Of a stretch of DNA of 64,000 bases, positions 24,291-33,514 are shown piece after piece. This DNA comes from SZUA-430 sp034440175. Lineage in GTDB: Bacteria > Pseudomonadota > Alphaproteobacteria > Micropepsales > Micropepsaceae. The notes under the pieces were generated by a model. It had not been told where the DNA came from, did not search any database, and saw nothing but the letters and a program-made list of their open reading frames with translations. The stretch lies in the NCBI GenBank assembly GCA_034440175.1, contig JAWXBO010000136.1, positions 1-64,000 of the forward strand, in the 5' to 3' direction. A program made the translations under genes and the position numbers. The first letter of the stretch is position 1. Each line of letters begins with the position of its first letter.

Positions 24291-25043
24291 TCAGATAACT
24301 CCCGCTTCGTTCTTCAGCTTTTCGACCAGTTCCTGCACCGACTTCACCTTCGTACCGCCTATACGCTTCGCCGGTTCGCTGACTTTGAGAACCTTCAGGC
24401 GTGGCGCCGCATCGACACCGAAATCGGCGGGTGACTTTTCGTCAATCGGCTTCTTCTTTGCCTTCATGATGTTCGGCAGCGATGCATAGCGCGGCTCATT
24501 CAAGCGCAAATCCGTTGTGACGATGGCGGGCAGCTTAAGGCACACGGTTTGCAAACCACCATCTACTTCGCGCGTAACTTCGGCCTTATCGCCATCTATC
24601 ACCACTTTCGAAGCAAACGTTCCTTGCGGCCATCCCATCAACTGCGCCAGCATTTGACCGGTTTGATTGCAGTCGTCGTCTATCGCCTGCTTGTCAAGAA
24701 TAACAAGTTGCGGACCTTCGGCTTTTGCAATTGCGGCCAGTATCTTTGCGACTGTTAGGGGTTCGACATCCTGTCCGCCTGTATTTACAAGAATGCCACG
24801 ATCAGCGCCCATGGCAAGCGCAGTACGGATCGTCTCTTGGGTTTCTTTTGGCCCCACCGACACGGCAATGATCTCCGTGACAACACCTTTTTCCTTGAGC
24901 CGAATGGCTTCCTCGACACCGATCTCATCGAAGGGGTTCATCGACATCTTTACATTGGCGAGATCGACACCCGTTTGGTCCGCCTTGACGCGGATCTTCA
25001 CGTTGTAATCGACGACGCGCTTGATCGCTACAAGCACCTTCAT
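24291..25043 (-). CDS. etfB: Electron transfer flavoprotein subunit beta
   Basis: Beta partner of EtfA, binding AMP. MKVLVAIKRVVDYNVKIRV is the conserved N-terminus; NPFDEIGVEEAIRLKEKG, ALAMGADRGILV, and the ETF-beta signature region EVTREVDGGLQTVCLKLPA follow. ATG at 25043 gives 250 residues; upstream in-frame codons are not family-like. First gene of etfB-etfA-hbd. The 209 bases to the rhomboid gene hold its promoter but no recognisable RNA. Confidence 0.96.
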   Translation of the reverse strand: MKVLVAIKRVVDYNVKIRVKADQTGVDLANVKMSMNPFDEIGVEEAIRLKEKGVVTEIIAVSVGPKETQETIRTALAMGADRGILVNTGGQDVEPLTVAKILAAIAKAEGPQLVILDKQAIDDDCNQTGQMLAQLMGWPQGTFASKVVIDGDKAEVTREVDGGLQTVCLKLPAIVTTDLRLNEPRYASLPNIMKAKKKPIDEKSPADFGVDAAPRLKVLKVSEPAKRIGGTKVKSVQELVEKLKNEAGVI

Positions 25044-25252
25044 CCGGCTAATGTCTCCGCTGGGGCCGCGGCCCCTAACAAACTGGAAAATCACACCCGG
25101 TAGACCAAAATCGGCCAAATCACGCCGACAGCGCCCCGAGAATCTTCTGCAATTGTGCGCTGCACAAAATACGTGCAAGTGCGAAGAGTGTCAACGAATC
25201 GTAAGAAAATCTCCCCGGCCCTGCCGAATTTGGCAGCGAACGTATGGGTGGG

Positions 25253-25948
25253 CTAGTTTTGCGACGCACCGCCAAAGGCGGATTGGCCGCTTCTCTTGAA
25301 AACAAAGACCAGCACCACCCCTGCCAGGAAGCCACCGATATGTGCCCACCAGGCAGTGTCGCTGTTGTCCTGCATCCACACTGAAAAAATCTGGAAGGCA
25401 AACCAGGCGCCGATCATCAGATAGGCTGGAACCTTGAGCGGGATTCGCCCAAAGGCCAGCGTCCACATTTTTACCCGTGGATAAAGGATGACGTAAGCCG
25501 CGACCACGCCACCAATTGATCCAGAAGCGCCGATAAGCGGACCTTCCGACCCGGGGTTCGCATAGCTGTGTGCCAATCCGGCGACAACTCCGCATATTAA
25601 ATAGAACAGTAGAAACCGGAAGAAGCCCATTGCGTCTTCAACGTTGTCGCCGAAAACCCAAAGAAACAGCATGTTCCCGGCGAGATGCCACCAATCGCCA
25701 TGCAAGAACATGTAGGTCAGCAAAGTCACTTCAGGGGGAAGCAGCGCAAATTCCGCCGGCAGTTTCGCGTTGCCCAACAATGATGTCGGAATCACGCCTG
25801 CCGACATCGCAATACGCACGAGTTCGGCTTCGACCAACGAATCTTGCCAGATAAAAACGAACACGTTGATCGCAATCAACAACAAGGTGGCGTACTGAAA
25901 CGAAATGACCTTAAGCGGGTTGTCGTCCTTAAGCGGCAGAAAAACCAT
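25253..25948 (-). CDS. Rhomboid family intramembrane serine protease
   Basis: A 231-residue polytopic protease with about six membrane helices. Catalytic residues are in place: Ser in GASGSIGG (about 140-147) and His in WWAHIGGFLAG (near 203). The HxxxN oxyanion motif is in WWHLAGNMLFLW (near 88-92). Rhomboids cleave membrane proteins within or near their helices; the bacterial substrate here is unknown. It is a separate transcription unit from etfB with 209 bases upstream of the latter's start. Confidence 0.92.
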   Translation of the reverse strand: MVFLPLKDDNPLKVISFQYATLLLIAINVFVFIWQDSLVEAELVRIAMSAGVIPTSLLGNAKLPAEFALLPPEVTLLTYMFLHGDWWHLAGNMLFLWVFGDNVEDAMGFFRFLLFYLICGVVAGLAHSYANPGSEGPLIGASGSIGGVVAAYVILYPRVKMWTLAFGRIPLKVPAYLMIGAWFAFQIFSVWMQDNSDTAWWAHIGGFLAGVVLVFVFKRSGQSAFGGASQN

Positions 25949-26024
25949 GAGCGCCTCAGTGTGCTAGAGCTGACCGTTGAGCCATACCCTACCGGACTGG
26001 AATGCAACAGGCGATAAGAATGAA

Positions 26025-26525
26025 CTAAGCCTTAAGCATGGCACGCACATCGTCCACTACGCGCAGCCAATTATCGACGTGACGCTTTAAGTTCGCCAAA
26101 GAAACGCCGTCCTTGATATTGATGGAATAATCGAACATGAACGTCTTTCCGTCCTTCGCAATGTAAGCACGGCCAAAGACGAATTTTTGATTGTAGATAT
26201 TCGCGGCGTCCAACGTGGTCTTTTTACTCAACTCCCATTGCGCCAGAAACTGTAAATTGTTGCAACGCCGGTTGCCCGCTCCGACGCCTTCGCAGTCGTA
26301 CATATTGACGTAAAACTCAGTACCCTTCGGCGCTTTGGCTTTAAGCCATGGATCGGTTTCATTTTCCGTTGCGTCTCTAACGGTCATGCCATGCGACGTT
26401 AAAATTTTTTCCAACTCAGCGCGCGTCACGCCCTTCTCGAATGACACGGATGCTGTTTCGGCTGCAAGAACCGGGTTGCAAATGCCAGCAATCACAATGC
26501 ACACGCCAATGAAAATCTTGCGCAT
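26025..26525 (-). CDS. YbjN-like exported protein
   Basis: 166 residues starting at MRKIFIGV with a clear signal peptide ending near residue 20 (PVLAAETA). The mature region resembles YbjN/type III chaperone-like domains: a helix EKILTSHGMTVRD, then a strand with two cysteines (YDCEGVGAGNRRCNN), and a final helix LKRHVDNWLRVVDDVRAML. Role unknown. The two cysteines could form a periplasmic disulfide. Start chosen because residues before MRKI are polar and antisense-like; the upstream codons overlap no RBS. Confidence 0.6.
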   Translation of the reverse strand: MRKIFIGVCIVIAGICNPVLAAETASVSFEKGVTRAELEKILTSHGMTVRDATENETDPWLKAKAPKGTEFYVNMYDCEGVGAGNRRCNNLQFLAQWELSKKTTLDAANIYNQKFVFGRAYIAKDGKTFMFDYSINIKDGVSLANLKRHVDNWLRVVDDVRAMLKA

Positions 26526-26603
26526 AAAATCTCTCCGTATGAAATCGTCGCGTCTGGCCACGAAAACTAGCCGCCCCGGACTCAATTGCAACTAACGCAA
26601 TTT

Positions 26604-27170
26604 TTAAATGCGGTTAGCGCCAGGTACCCACAGCACATCACCCCGTGACAAATTAGCATAACGTGCGGCGACAAAAAGAAAATCCGACAAGCGGTTGGAA
26701 TATTTGACGGCCGCCGCTCCAACCGGTTCGCTTTGTGCAAGCTTGACGATCAAGCGTTCGGCCCGGCGGCACACTGTGCGCGCAACATGCAGATGTGCGG
26801 CCAACGCAGTGCCACCCGGAAGCACGAACGAACGCAGGGGCTGCAAGGCTTCATTCATCTCATCGATTTCACGCTCCAGCCGGTCAACCTGGGCATCGAC
26901 GATGCGCAATGCCTTTGCGGCAATCTCGCTCCCGTCTTCTGGCACGCAAAGATCCGCACCCAAATCGAAGAGGTCATTTTGCACCCGTGCCAGCATGACA
27001 TCGAGCTCGCCCTCAGCATGGAGCCGCGCCACTCCCACACAGGCATTCGTCTCGTCAACCGTGCCATAGGCCTCGATGCGTACATCGAATTTCTTGACAC
27101 GCTTGCCTGAGCCAAGTCCGGTTTCGCCCTTGTCACCTGTGCGTGTGTAGATACGATTGAGGACGACCAT
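26604..27170 (-). CDS. PduO-type cob(I)alamin adenosyltransferase
   Basis: Transfers adenosyl from ATP to Co(I)-corrinoid, making adenosylcobalamin. The N-terminal ATP loop IYTRTGDKGETGLGSGKRVKK and the C-terminal RTVCRRAERLIVKL and NRLSDFLFVAARYAN are diagnostic. ATG at 27170 yields 188 residues. Its product is the cofactor needed by NrdJ (7.3 kb) and by Ecm (33.5 kb). Ten bases upstream lies the small two-helix membrane protein gene, a pairing common in alphaproteobacteria. Confidence 0.94.
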   Translation of the reverse strand: MVVLNRIYTRTGDKGETGLGSGKRVKKFDVRIEAYGTVDETNACVGVARLHAEGELDVMLARVQNDLFDLGADLCVPEDGSEIAAKALRIVDAQVDRLEREIDEMNEALQPLRSFVLPGGTALAAHLHVARTVCRRAERLIVKLAQSEPVGAAAVKYSNRLSDFLFVAARYANLSRGDVLWVPGANRI

Positions 27171-27180
27171 TTCCGTTTCC

Positions 27181-27390
27181 TTATTGAGGACCGCGCCCGG
27201 AAAAATAAAGCACAGCCATAACCACGATGATGGCCACAAACTGTGCGACGACGCGGTACCGCATGAGTTTATTCGAGTAAGATCGGGAAAAATCAGCACC
27301 CCGGAACAGGCTGTAAAGTCCAGCGGCCAACACTCCCGCCACGATCAGGATCGCGATACCGATCAAAAGTTTGCCTTCAAACATGCTCAT
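27181..27390 (-). CDS. Twin-transmembrane / HIG1-like small protein
   Basis: 69 residues with two hydrophobic helices (about 8-28 and 48-64) joined by FRGADFSRSYSNKLMRYRVV. The connector with SNKLMRxR matches the hypoxia-induced (HIG1) pattern seen in small alphaproteobacterial proteins next to cobalamin adenosyltransferase genes. In mitochondria HIG1 proteins associate with respiratory complexes; the bacterial role is unproven. Two adjacent start codons (residues 1 and 3). Confidence 0.75.
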   Translation of the reverse strand: MSMFEGKLLIGIAILIVAGVLAAGLYSLFRGADFSRSYSNKLMRYRVVAQFVAIIVVMAVLYFSGRGPQ

Positions 27391-27434
27391 GCCTTACCGC
27401 GTAAGGATGGGCCCTGCAACATCAAGTCGCGTCG

Positions 27435-29084
27435 CTAGTTCCCGTCTTCAAGCAATCGCCGCGCAATCACCTGCGCCTGTATTTCTGCAGCACCTTCAAA
27501 GATGTTCAATATCCGCGCATCGCACAACACCCGGCTCACCGGGTATTCCAGCGCAAATCCGTTGCCGCCATGGATTTGCACCGCGCTATCGGCAGCGGCC
27601 CATGCCACGCGCGCGGCCAGCAGCTTGGCCATACCTGCCTCAAGATCACAGCGCCGTCCGGCATCTTTCTCTCGTGCCGCAAAATAAGTCAGCTGCCGCG
27701 CCACCATGATCTCGACCGCCATCATAACGATCTTGTTGGAGACACGCCCGAACCCGTAAATGGCTTTGCCAAACTGCTGCCGGTCCAGCGCATAACGCAA
27801 CCCAAGATCCATCGCTGATTGCGCAACACCGATCGCACGTGCCGCTGTTTGAATGCGCGCAGACTCAAATGTCACCATCAATTGCTTGAAGCCCTGACCT
27901 TCCGCACCGCCCAGCAGATTCGCGTGCGGCACCTCAAAGCCATCGAACCCGATCTCATATTCCTTCATGCCGCGATAGCCGAGCACTTTGATCTCGCCGC
28001 CACTCATGCCTTTCGCAGGAAAGGGGTTGGCTTCTGAGCCGCGCGGTTTGGGCGCCAGGAGCATCGACAACCCTTTGTATCCCGGTGCGTTTGGATTGGT
28101 GCGCACCAGCAACGTCATCATATCGGCGCGCGCCGCATGCGTTATCCAGGTCTTGTTGCCGGTGATTTTCCAGGTGTCGCCTTCCCGCGTAGCCCGCGTT
28201 CGCAAACTTCCCAGATCGGAACCGGTGTTGGGTTCGGTGAATACAGCCGTCGGCAAAATGGCGCCCGAAGCTATTTTCGGCAGCCAGTATTTTTTCTGCT
28301 CGTCAGTACCGCCACCCAGGATAAGTTCAGCCGCAATCTCTGATCGCGTGCCTAACGATCCCACACCGATGTAGCCGCGCGAAAGCTCTTCGGAGACAAC
28401 GCACATAGCCGTCTTGCCAAGCCCGGCACCGCCAAAACTCTCCGGAATCGTCAACCCAAAAACACCAAGTGCGCTCATGTCTTCGATCACCGAAAGCGGG
28501 ATCAGTTCGTCTTTCAGATGCCACGAATGAGCGAACGGCGCCACACGGTCAGTGACAAATTTGCGAAACTGATCGCGCACGAGGCTCATATCGTCGTCAA
28601 GCGCAACATCGCCAAACGTGATGGCGGTGTCTTGTGACGCGATCAACAACGCCAGTGCCGCTTTGACTTCATGGCAAAACCCGTCGGCAATCAAATCGGC
28701 GACGGCGCCCGAATGAAAGCGCGCGGCGTCGGCATTCGATACTCCCAGATCTGAAAGCCGGACGATTTCGCTTTGGCTCATCGCAATGCCGCCGGAAATC
28801 TGCGTGCAGTACTCTCCAAATGCCGCACTCAGGATCAATTGCTCGATCTCGCCGAATTTGCCTTCAACTTCCAGCCGTTCTGCCCATCGCTGCATTTGCC
28901 GCAAAGCTTCGACATACGTCGAAAGCCATGCAAATCCGTGTGCGGCATGTTGTGCGTTGTCGATGCCCTTCGCCGCGTTGATCACACCACGAACGCCACT
29001 CTTGGCCTTCAGATGAACGGTTTCTATGGCAACCACGGCTGCCCTGACTTGGGCAAGAAGCATTTTTGAATTCACACCGGTCAT
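27435..29084 (-). CDS. Acyl-CoA dehydrogenase
   Basis: FAD-dependent alpha,beta-dehydrogenation of an acyl-CoA, with electrons going to ETF. The C-terminal 390 residues hold the classic domain: FTEPNTGSDLGSLRTRA (FAD contact), KTWITHAARADMM, and QIHGGNGFALEYPVSRVLCDARILNIFEGAAEIQ. The long N-terminal segment (about 150 residues) before DDMSLVRDQFRKFV is unusual for short-chain enzymes but occurs in a subgroup of alphaproteobacterial members. ATG at 29084 overlaps the exoD stop (ATGA), so it is coupled to exoD. Exact chain specificity unknown; a methylsuccinyl-CoA-type role is possible given ccr/ecm but is inference. Confidence 0.88.
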   Translation of the reverse strand: MTGVNSKMLLAQVRAAVVAIETVHLKAKSGVRGVINAAKGIDNAQHAAHGFAWLSTYVEALRQMQRWAERLEVEGKFGEIEQLILSAAFGEYCTQISGGIAMSQSEIVRLSDLGVSNADAARFHSGAVADLIADGFCHEVKAALALLIASQDTAITFGDVALDDDMSLVRDQFRKFVTDRVAPFAHSWHLKDELIPLSVIEDMSALGVFGLTIPESFGGAGLGKTAMCVVSEELSRGYIGVGSLGTRSEIAAELILGGGTDEQKKYWLPKIASGAILPTAVFTEPNTGSDLGSLRTRATREGDTWKITGNKTWITHAARADMMTLLVRTNPNAPGYKGLSMLLAPKPRGSEANPFPAKGMSGGEIKVLGYRGMKEYEIGFDGFEVPHANLLGGAEGQGFKQLMVTFESARIQTAARAIGVAQSAMDLGLRYALDRQQFGKAIYGFGRVSNKIVMMAVEIMVARQLTYFAAREKDAGRRCDLEAGMAKLLAARVAWAAADSAVQIHGGNGFALEYPVSRVLCDARILNIFEGAAEIQAQVIARRLLEDGN

Positions 29085-29755
29085 GCCGCCACTTTCGCCA
29101 ACCAATCCAAGGCCCAAGCCCAACTCTCGGTCAAATGCTCCCACACCCATGGCAGCACTTCAGTGATAACCAGGTGCAGACCCAGCCAGCCGATGTAGAG
29201 CGCAATCATCGACCCTACAACACCGGCGAACACCAACAGACCATCGCGCTCGATAATTGCTATCGACATAAAGGCAATTGCCACACCCGGCGGAAAATTG
29301 GTCCCGGGCCCTGGTAGCGCGATGACGATAGCGAGAACAAAAACGAGCAGCCCCAACAGCCGTTCACCCAGCCTGCCGACGATGAACTGAAAGCGCGGTT
29401 TGCAGATTGTCTCAACCCATCGCAACGCTGGAACGGCGCGCCGGATCGATTTCTCAAGATCGGTCTTGAGGAAACTGCGCTTTGCGATGCTCTTGGGCAG
29501 CCAGGGCGTGCGGTACCCGGCCAGCATCTGTAGACCAAAGAACAGCAGGGGGATCGAAAAAATGGTGGCAAATCCCGGTGGCGCGATCGCGCAAGCCACG
29601 CCAAACAGCAGAAGCAAGAAGCCAAAACTGCGCTCGCCCAAAGCGTCCATAAGGTCTTGCAGGCTCATCCGTTCGCCCGGGAAATCACGCACAATGGCGA
29701 GCAATGCTTCGGACGTTGAGCGGTGGCTGGTTGTGCCGGTCATCTTCGATATCAT
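29081..29755 (-). CDS. exoD: Exopolysaccharide synthesis ExoD family membrane protein
   Basis: 224 residues, several hydrophobic segments (about 45-80, 130-150, 155-200) and the ExoD-typical GERSFGFLLLLFGV near the N-terminus plus ALPGPGTNFPPGVAIAFMS. In Sinorhizobium, exoD mutants alter exopolysaccharide production and alkali tolerance; the molecular activity is unknown. Overlaps the upstream GNAT gene (ATGA) and the downstream acyl-CoA dehydrogenase, giving a tightly packed three-gene unit. Confidence 0.88.
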   Translation of the reverse strand: MISKMTGTTSHRSTSEALLAIVRDFPGERMSLQDLMDALGERSFGFLLLLFGVACAIAPPGFATIFSIPLLFFGLQMLAGYRTPWLPKSIAKRSFLKTDLEKSIRRAVPALRWVETICKPRFQFIVGRLGERLLGLLVFVLAIVIALPGPGTNFPPGVAIAFMSIAIIERDGLLVFAGVVGSMIALYIGWLGLHLVITEVLPWVWEHLTESWAWALDWLAKVAA

Positions 29756-30309
29756 AAACTCAGTCGCAGGATTGGGCGTTTGGGATCTTCGCGGACAGTC
29801 TCGAATCCCAGACCAAGGTACGTCGATTCAGGTCCGTTCCACAACTCGCTTGCATCGGACGCGCCGCGTTTGGGATAGGCATCGATAGTGCGCGCCCCTC
29901 GCAAACGCAAATCCGAGACGATCAGCCCAAGAGCTTTTTGCACACAGCCCATCCGCCGGAACCTTGGCAAGATCAGCACGCATCCGATCATCCATGCATC
30001 GTCATCGCATGGGATGTTGAACTGCGCCGCGAGCTTGACGAAAGCATCTCGCTTCCAGGCCTGAACCCAGCCCGCGAGCGCGTTGTCCGCGTAGATCAGG
30101 TAGCCGTCGTGGATGCCACTTTTGAACAACGCCGCGCGTAATGCCGCGTTGTCGTCCGTTGTGCGCTCGGTCCAGTGTTGCCATGTCGGAACCCACCACG
30201 TGACGCAGTGACACCAACCACTGCCGGTGGCGTCGCAGTGCACGCGATGAAATTCGACTTCGCTCTCGTGCGAGAGGCGTTTGATGGAGATGGCTGGCGC
30301 GATGCTCAC
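29752..30309 (-). CDS. GNAT family N-acetyltransferase
   Basis: About 185 residues of a GNAT subfamily with the motif CHCVTWWVPTWQHW near the N-terminus, DGYLIYADNALAGWVQ, and the acetyl-CoA region CVLILPRFRRMGCVQKALGL (motif A, R/Q-x2-G-x-G/A degenerate to RRMGCVQ). Substrate unknown. The GTG at 30309 is proposed because an upstream 34-base hairpin at 30348-30381 would lie inside a longer version. Overlaps exoD by four bases. Confidence 0.65.
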   Translation of the reverse strand: MSIAPAISIKRLSHESEVEFHRVHCDATGSGWCHCVTWWVPTWQHWTERTTDDNAALRAALFKSGIHDGYLIYADNALAGWVQAWKRDAFVKLAAQFNIPCDDDAWMIGCVLILPRFRRMGCVQKALGLIVSDLRLRGARTIDAYPKRGASDASELWNGPESTYLGLGFETVREDPKRPILRLSL

Positions 30310-30347
30310 GCGCAAGACGATAGCATGCAGAATCCATCGGGGAAAGC

Positions 30348-30381
30348 ACCGGCCCTCCGCGCCAAAGCGCGAAGGGCCGGT
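30348..30381 (-). terminator. Hairpin between DUF992 and GNAT genes
   Basis: A stem of nine base pairs (ACCGGCCCT with AGGGCCGGT) continued by five pairs (CGCGC with GCGCG) after one mismatch, with a four-base loop. On the minus strand it follows the DUF992 stop by about 18 bases and is followed by only a short T run (CTTTCC), so it may be a weak intrinsic terminator or a structured spacer. Confidence 0.5.
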
Positions 30382-30398
30382 CAAAGGTATATTGAGGA

Positions 30399-30869
30399 CT
30401 AGAAATGCTTCAACGAGATTGAAGCAACGCCCGCTGCCAAATTCACACCCGTTCCGCCTTCGACACTCACAGGCTGCAGCGTGATCGACTTGTCGAAGCC
30501 GCCGATGAGCACGTTGACGCCTGCGCCAACGCCAACAGCAACACTGGCGGACGCCCCGGCATACTCGCCGTCAAGTGCGTCTTTGCCGACATCGGACGTT
30601 GGTGCAATCACCGCCCATACCATTGTCGCACCGTCGCTGTAGCCAAGATCAATGCCAACTTTTTGAATGTCGCCCATATAACGTTCAGGCTTGCCCCTCG
30701 AGGGCGCATAGGAACAACGTAACGCTTTCGTCGAGCCGACGATGTAACTCCAGCCTGGTTCCACCTTGCATGTGAGCAAGCCGACTTTCACTCCGGCATT
30801 TGCCGCTTGTGCCGGTGCGGCGCCGAGCATCAACGCGGCAACACCTGCACTTAGGAATAATTTCATCAT
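30399..30869 (-). CDS. DUF992 family exported protein
   Basis: 156 residues with a signal peptide (MKLFLSAGVAALMLGAAPAQA, cleavage near 22) and a mature DUF992 domain: VGLLTCKVEPGWSYIVGSTKALRCSY, with two conserved cysteines, then a glycine-rich strand GVGAGVNVLIGG. Family function is unknown; it is common in alphaproteobacteria. Two adjacent ATGs (30869, 30866) follow a GGAG-type ribosome site on the minus strand. Confidence 0.8.
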   Translation of the reverse strand: MMKLFLSAGVAALMLGAAPAQAANAGVKVGLLTCKVEPGWSYIVGSTKALRCSYAPSRGKPERYMGDIQKVGIDLGYSDGATMVWAVIAPTSDVGKDALDGEYAGASASVAVGVGAGVNVLIGGFDKSITLQPVSVEGGTGVNLAAGVASISLKHF

Positions 30870-31028
30870 AAAGGTTCTCTCCTCGGAACAAAAGTGCCTC
30901 TACCAGGCACTTGGGAGATAACGTCAGGAGGGGTTCAAAGTTCCGAGCGTTAACCGCGCCCGTGCAGACATCGCAGCAATTTGCTGCGCCATATCGCCCC
31001 GAACCGTTTCAGCGAATCCGCATTGGTG

Positions 31029-32321
<1,293 letters not shown>

Positions 32322-32507
32322 GATGTCCTCGATGATATTTGTGACAGTTCTAAACGCCGAATATCACCGAGTCGTTGTGCGTCGCAATATAAACCGTCGT
32401 GGGTTTCACCTGAAAATGTCAAACAGGTTTAATAAAATTACAAAGTTTATAGTTATTTCGTATTTTTATACCCAATGATGCTGCAATGCAACACTGGCGC
32501 CTTTGTC

Positions 32508-33401
32508 TCAGTGCTTGGAGGGGGCCTTCTCGCCAGCTCTCAATTTCACTGGAACTTTGTCGGTCGCGAACGGGCAATTGTAATGCGGCGAGCGGGCACA
32601 ATTTGGATTGTAGGCGCGATTGAAATCGATCGTGAGTTTGGCAGGTATGCCGTCGACGTCGATGTCCATATAACGCCCCACGCCATAGGTTTTCTTGCCC
32701 GACAGCTCGTCCAGGAAAAACGCTGATAGCGACTTTATTTGTGCCGCGACCGTCTTGTCCGTGTACATCGCAAGCCGCACTGGTTTGCCCTCTAACGTAA
32801 ACACTGCAAAGCCCACGCGATTGAAGCGCTTGAACCAGCCACGCGAGGTTTGAAAGTCCACGCCTTCCAAACTTGGCGAGGGCTCGAAAGTGGCCTCGAC
32901 AACGGCGTTTGGATTATAAGAAAAATACTCCAAGCCCTTAAAAGCACGCGCCGCCGGATGGCCCTGATTGTAGACCATCACCCGCAAACCATTGACGCCG
33001 GGTTTGACTTCAGTAAGGGCAAAACGCACATCGATCCCGGGCGAAACATTCAAGGTCTGCGGCTTTTCCAAGGTGAATGTCTTGGTCTGGCCCTTGTGCA
33101 CGACCGCAGCGCCGCCGTCTCTGTAAGCCACCCGCAACCCGTCGGGTGCCGCCAGCGCATCGAGCGTCCAAACATACTCCAGCATTTTCTGCTTGCGGTT
33201 CGTCAGCCACGCGCTCTGCCCCTCGTTGAGGTAAACCGCATCGTCGATCTTGAGGATGGCAAATTTCTCAGTTGACCACGCGGCATTTTCTTTCGCGCGC
33301 CATTCTTTCCACGTCTCAACCGCTGCCGCGTTGACGGGCAGTGCACCGGCACCCCAGGCAGCAAGCACAAGCGAGACCATCGCCAACCTTAACGCTTTCA
33401 T
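32508..33401 (-). CDS. DUF1684 domain-containing exported protein
   Basis: About 297 residues starting MKALRLAMVSLVLAAWGAG with a signal peptide ending near NAAAVE. The DUF1684 features are LRVMVYNQGHPAARAFKGLEYFSYNP and the C-terminal DFNRAYNPNCARSPHYNCPFA, with two cysteines. Function unknown; the family is often described only as uncharacterised. It lies between ccr and ecm on the ccr strand. A 186-base AT-rich gap separates it from the ccr start, so it may be its own unit. Divergent from ecm with 113 bases between starts. Confidence 0.8.
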   Translation of the reverse strand: MKALRLAMVSLVLAAWGAGALPVNAAAVETWKEWRAKENAAWSTEKFAILKIDDAVYLNEGQSAWLTNRKQKMLEYVWTLDALAAPDGLRVAYRDGGAAVVHKGQTKTFTLEKPQTLNVSPGIDVRFALTEVKPGVNGLRVMVYNQGHPAARAFKGLEYFSYNPNAVVEATFEPSPSLEGVDFQTSRGWFKRFNRVGFAVFTLEGKPVRLAMYTDKTVAAQIKSLSAFFLDELSGKKTYGVGRYMDIDVDGIPAKLTIDFNRAYNPNCARSPHYNCPFATDKVPVKLRAGEKAPSKH

Positions 33402-33514
33402 CGACACGCCCTCCAATTACTCAACATAATGCTTTCTTACAGCGTTGCCCAAGCCATGCAACTAGGATTAGATCGTCATGCTGCGGCGCAGCGCGACGAC
33501 ACCACGGCAGGACA